Positions 63,768-64,000 of a stretch of DNA of 64,000 bases are shown piece after piece. The stretch covers positions 124,001-188,000 of the forward strand of contig CAYXAA010000001.1 of the NCBI GenBank assembly GCA_964462985.1, read 5' to 3'. Position numbers and translations under genes: made by a program. A model generated the notes under the pieces. That model made no database searches, was not told where the DNA came from, and saw nothing but the letters and a program-made list of their open reading frames with translations. The DNA is from CAYXAA01 sp964462985. GTDB taxonomy: Bacteria > Pseudomonadota > Alphaproteobacteria > Rhizobiales > Stappiaceae. The stretch's first letter is position 1, and the number at the start of each line of letters is the position of its first letter.

Positions 63768-64000
63768 CTACTCCGGTTCGCCATCAACGAAGAGGTTATT
63801 GGTCGCCATGATCAGGTAGTGCGGACCCGTGCTCCGGGATGAACGCGGGAACAGGCTTCCGCCAAAGTTCCCTCTGCAGGGCGTGATCGCCTTGCGCCCC
63901 GGAATTCCAGACGGGTCAGACAGCGCCGCTGGCTTGGCATCCTGCTGGCCGGTTCCTTCTGTTCCAGCGCCTGGAAAACTCCGATGCACGGTCCGAGCCC
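63768..64000 (-). CDS. possible 3' end of a gene entering from the right edge
   Basis: An open frame on the minus strand runs from the right window edge to a stop at 63768, convergent with yidC. The last residues (GPHYLIMATNNLFVDGEPE) look protein-like, but the upstream part has no recognised motif. In many alphaproteobacteria a plus-strand GTPase gene (engB) follows yidC; no start of it is seen in these bases. Uncertain whether coding. Confidence 0.3.
   Translation of the reverse strand, partial: ARTVHRSFPGAGTEGTGQQDAKPAALSDPSGIPGRKAITPCRGNFGGSLFPRSSRSTGPHYLIMATNNLFVDGEPE

Noticed and set aside
63868..63900. CRGNFGGSLF in the minus-strand frame, resembling the trypsin motif GDSGGPLF
   Set aside because: The catalytic Ser is replaced by Phe and no other protease motif is in the visible part; the similarity is too short to use.
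1..64000. CRISPR arrays, insertion sequences, prophage or integrase genes
   Set aside because: No regularly spaced repeats, transposase or integrase motifs, or att-like duplications were seen, including near tRNA-Arg.

Overview
The window is GC-rich, densely packed chromosomal DNA, most likely from an alphaproteobacterium of the Rhizobiales (Hyphomicrobiales). The grounds are the Sinorhizobium-like order of the inositol genes (iolY divergent from iolR-iolC-iolD), the rpmH-rnpA-yidC core locus, a rhizobial-type cyclase with a TolB/TPR tail, and REP-like GC palindromes. Species cannot be fixed from sequence alone.

1-17.4 kb is carbohydrate catabolism. iolD (cut by the left edge), a fused iolC, the RpiR-type repressor iolR, divergent iolY, iolG and a three-gene sugar ABC transporter form a myo-/scyllo-inositol locus. 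Two GGAA-N6-TTCC-like palindromes sit in its control regions. A DUF72 gene separates it from a second five-gene unit: binding protein, double ATPase, two permeases and an SMP-30 lactonase. Both binding-protein genes are followed by a perfect hairpin inside the operon.

17.4-32.5 kb holds a lipid kinase and a small secreted protein. Next comes a LysR gene divergent from a CoA-transferase/HMG-CoA-lyase-like/TRAP transporter operon, probably for a branched hydroxy-dicarboxylate. A cyclase-TolB-TPR protein follows, then a 3-dehydroshikimate dehydratase beside a TctCBA transporter.

32.5-39 kb begins with a long region without convincing protein genes. It contains a candidate small RNA with an anti-Shine-Dalgarno-like motif and a textbook terminator. 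Then follows an unusual three-gene operon: a SARP/TolB/TPR regulator, a PAP2/vanadium-haloperoxidase-like enzyme with an N-terminal (Ser-Gly-Leu)9 tract, and a divergent subtilisin-like protease. I consider this the strongest candidate for an undescribed system.

39-51 kb contains a DrrAB-like exporter, a GFA-family protein and a periplasmic redox operon. That operon joins a two-subunit molybdenum hydroxylase to soxX-Y-Z-A-F with no soxB or soxCD, and its SoxY has an atypical C-terminus. A two-component system lies just upstream, and a small membrane protein and a cytochrome c are divergent from it.

51-64 kb carries an MFS exporter, an SDR dehydrogenase, a Na/Pi-cotransporter-like protein, tRNA-Arg(ACG), a histidine kinase, a TVP38 protein with a flavoprotein disulfide reductase, and rpmH-rnpA-yidC behind a near-consensus promoter.
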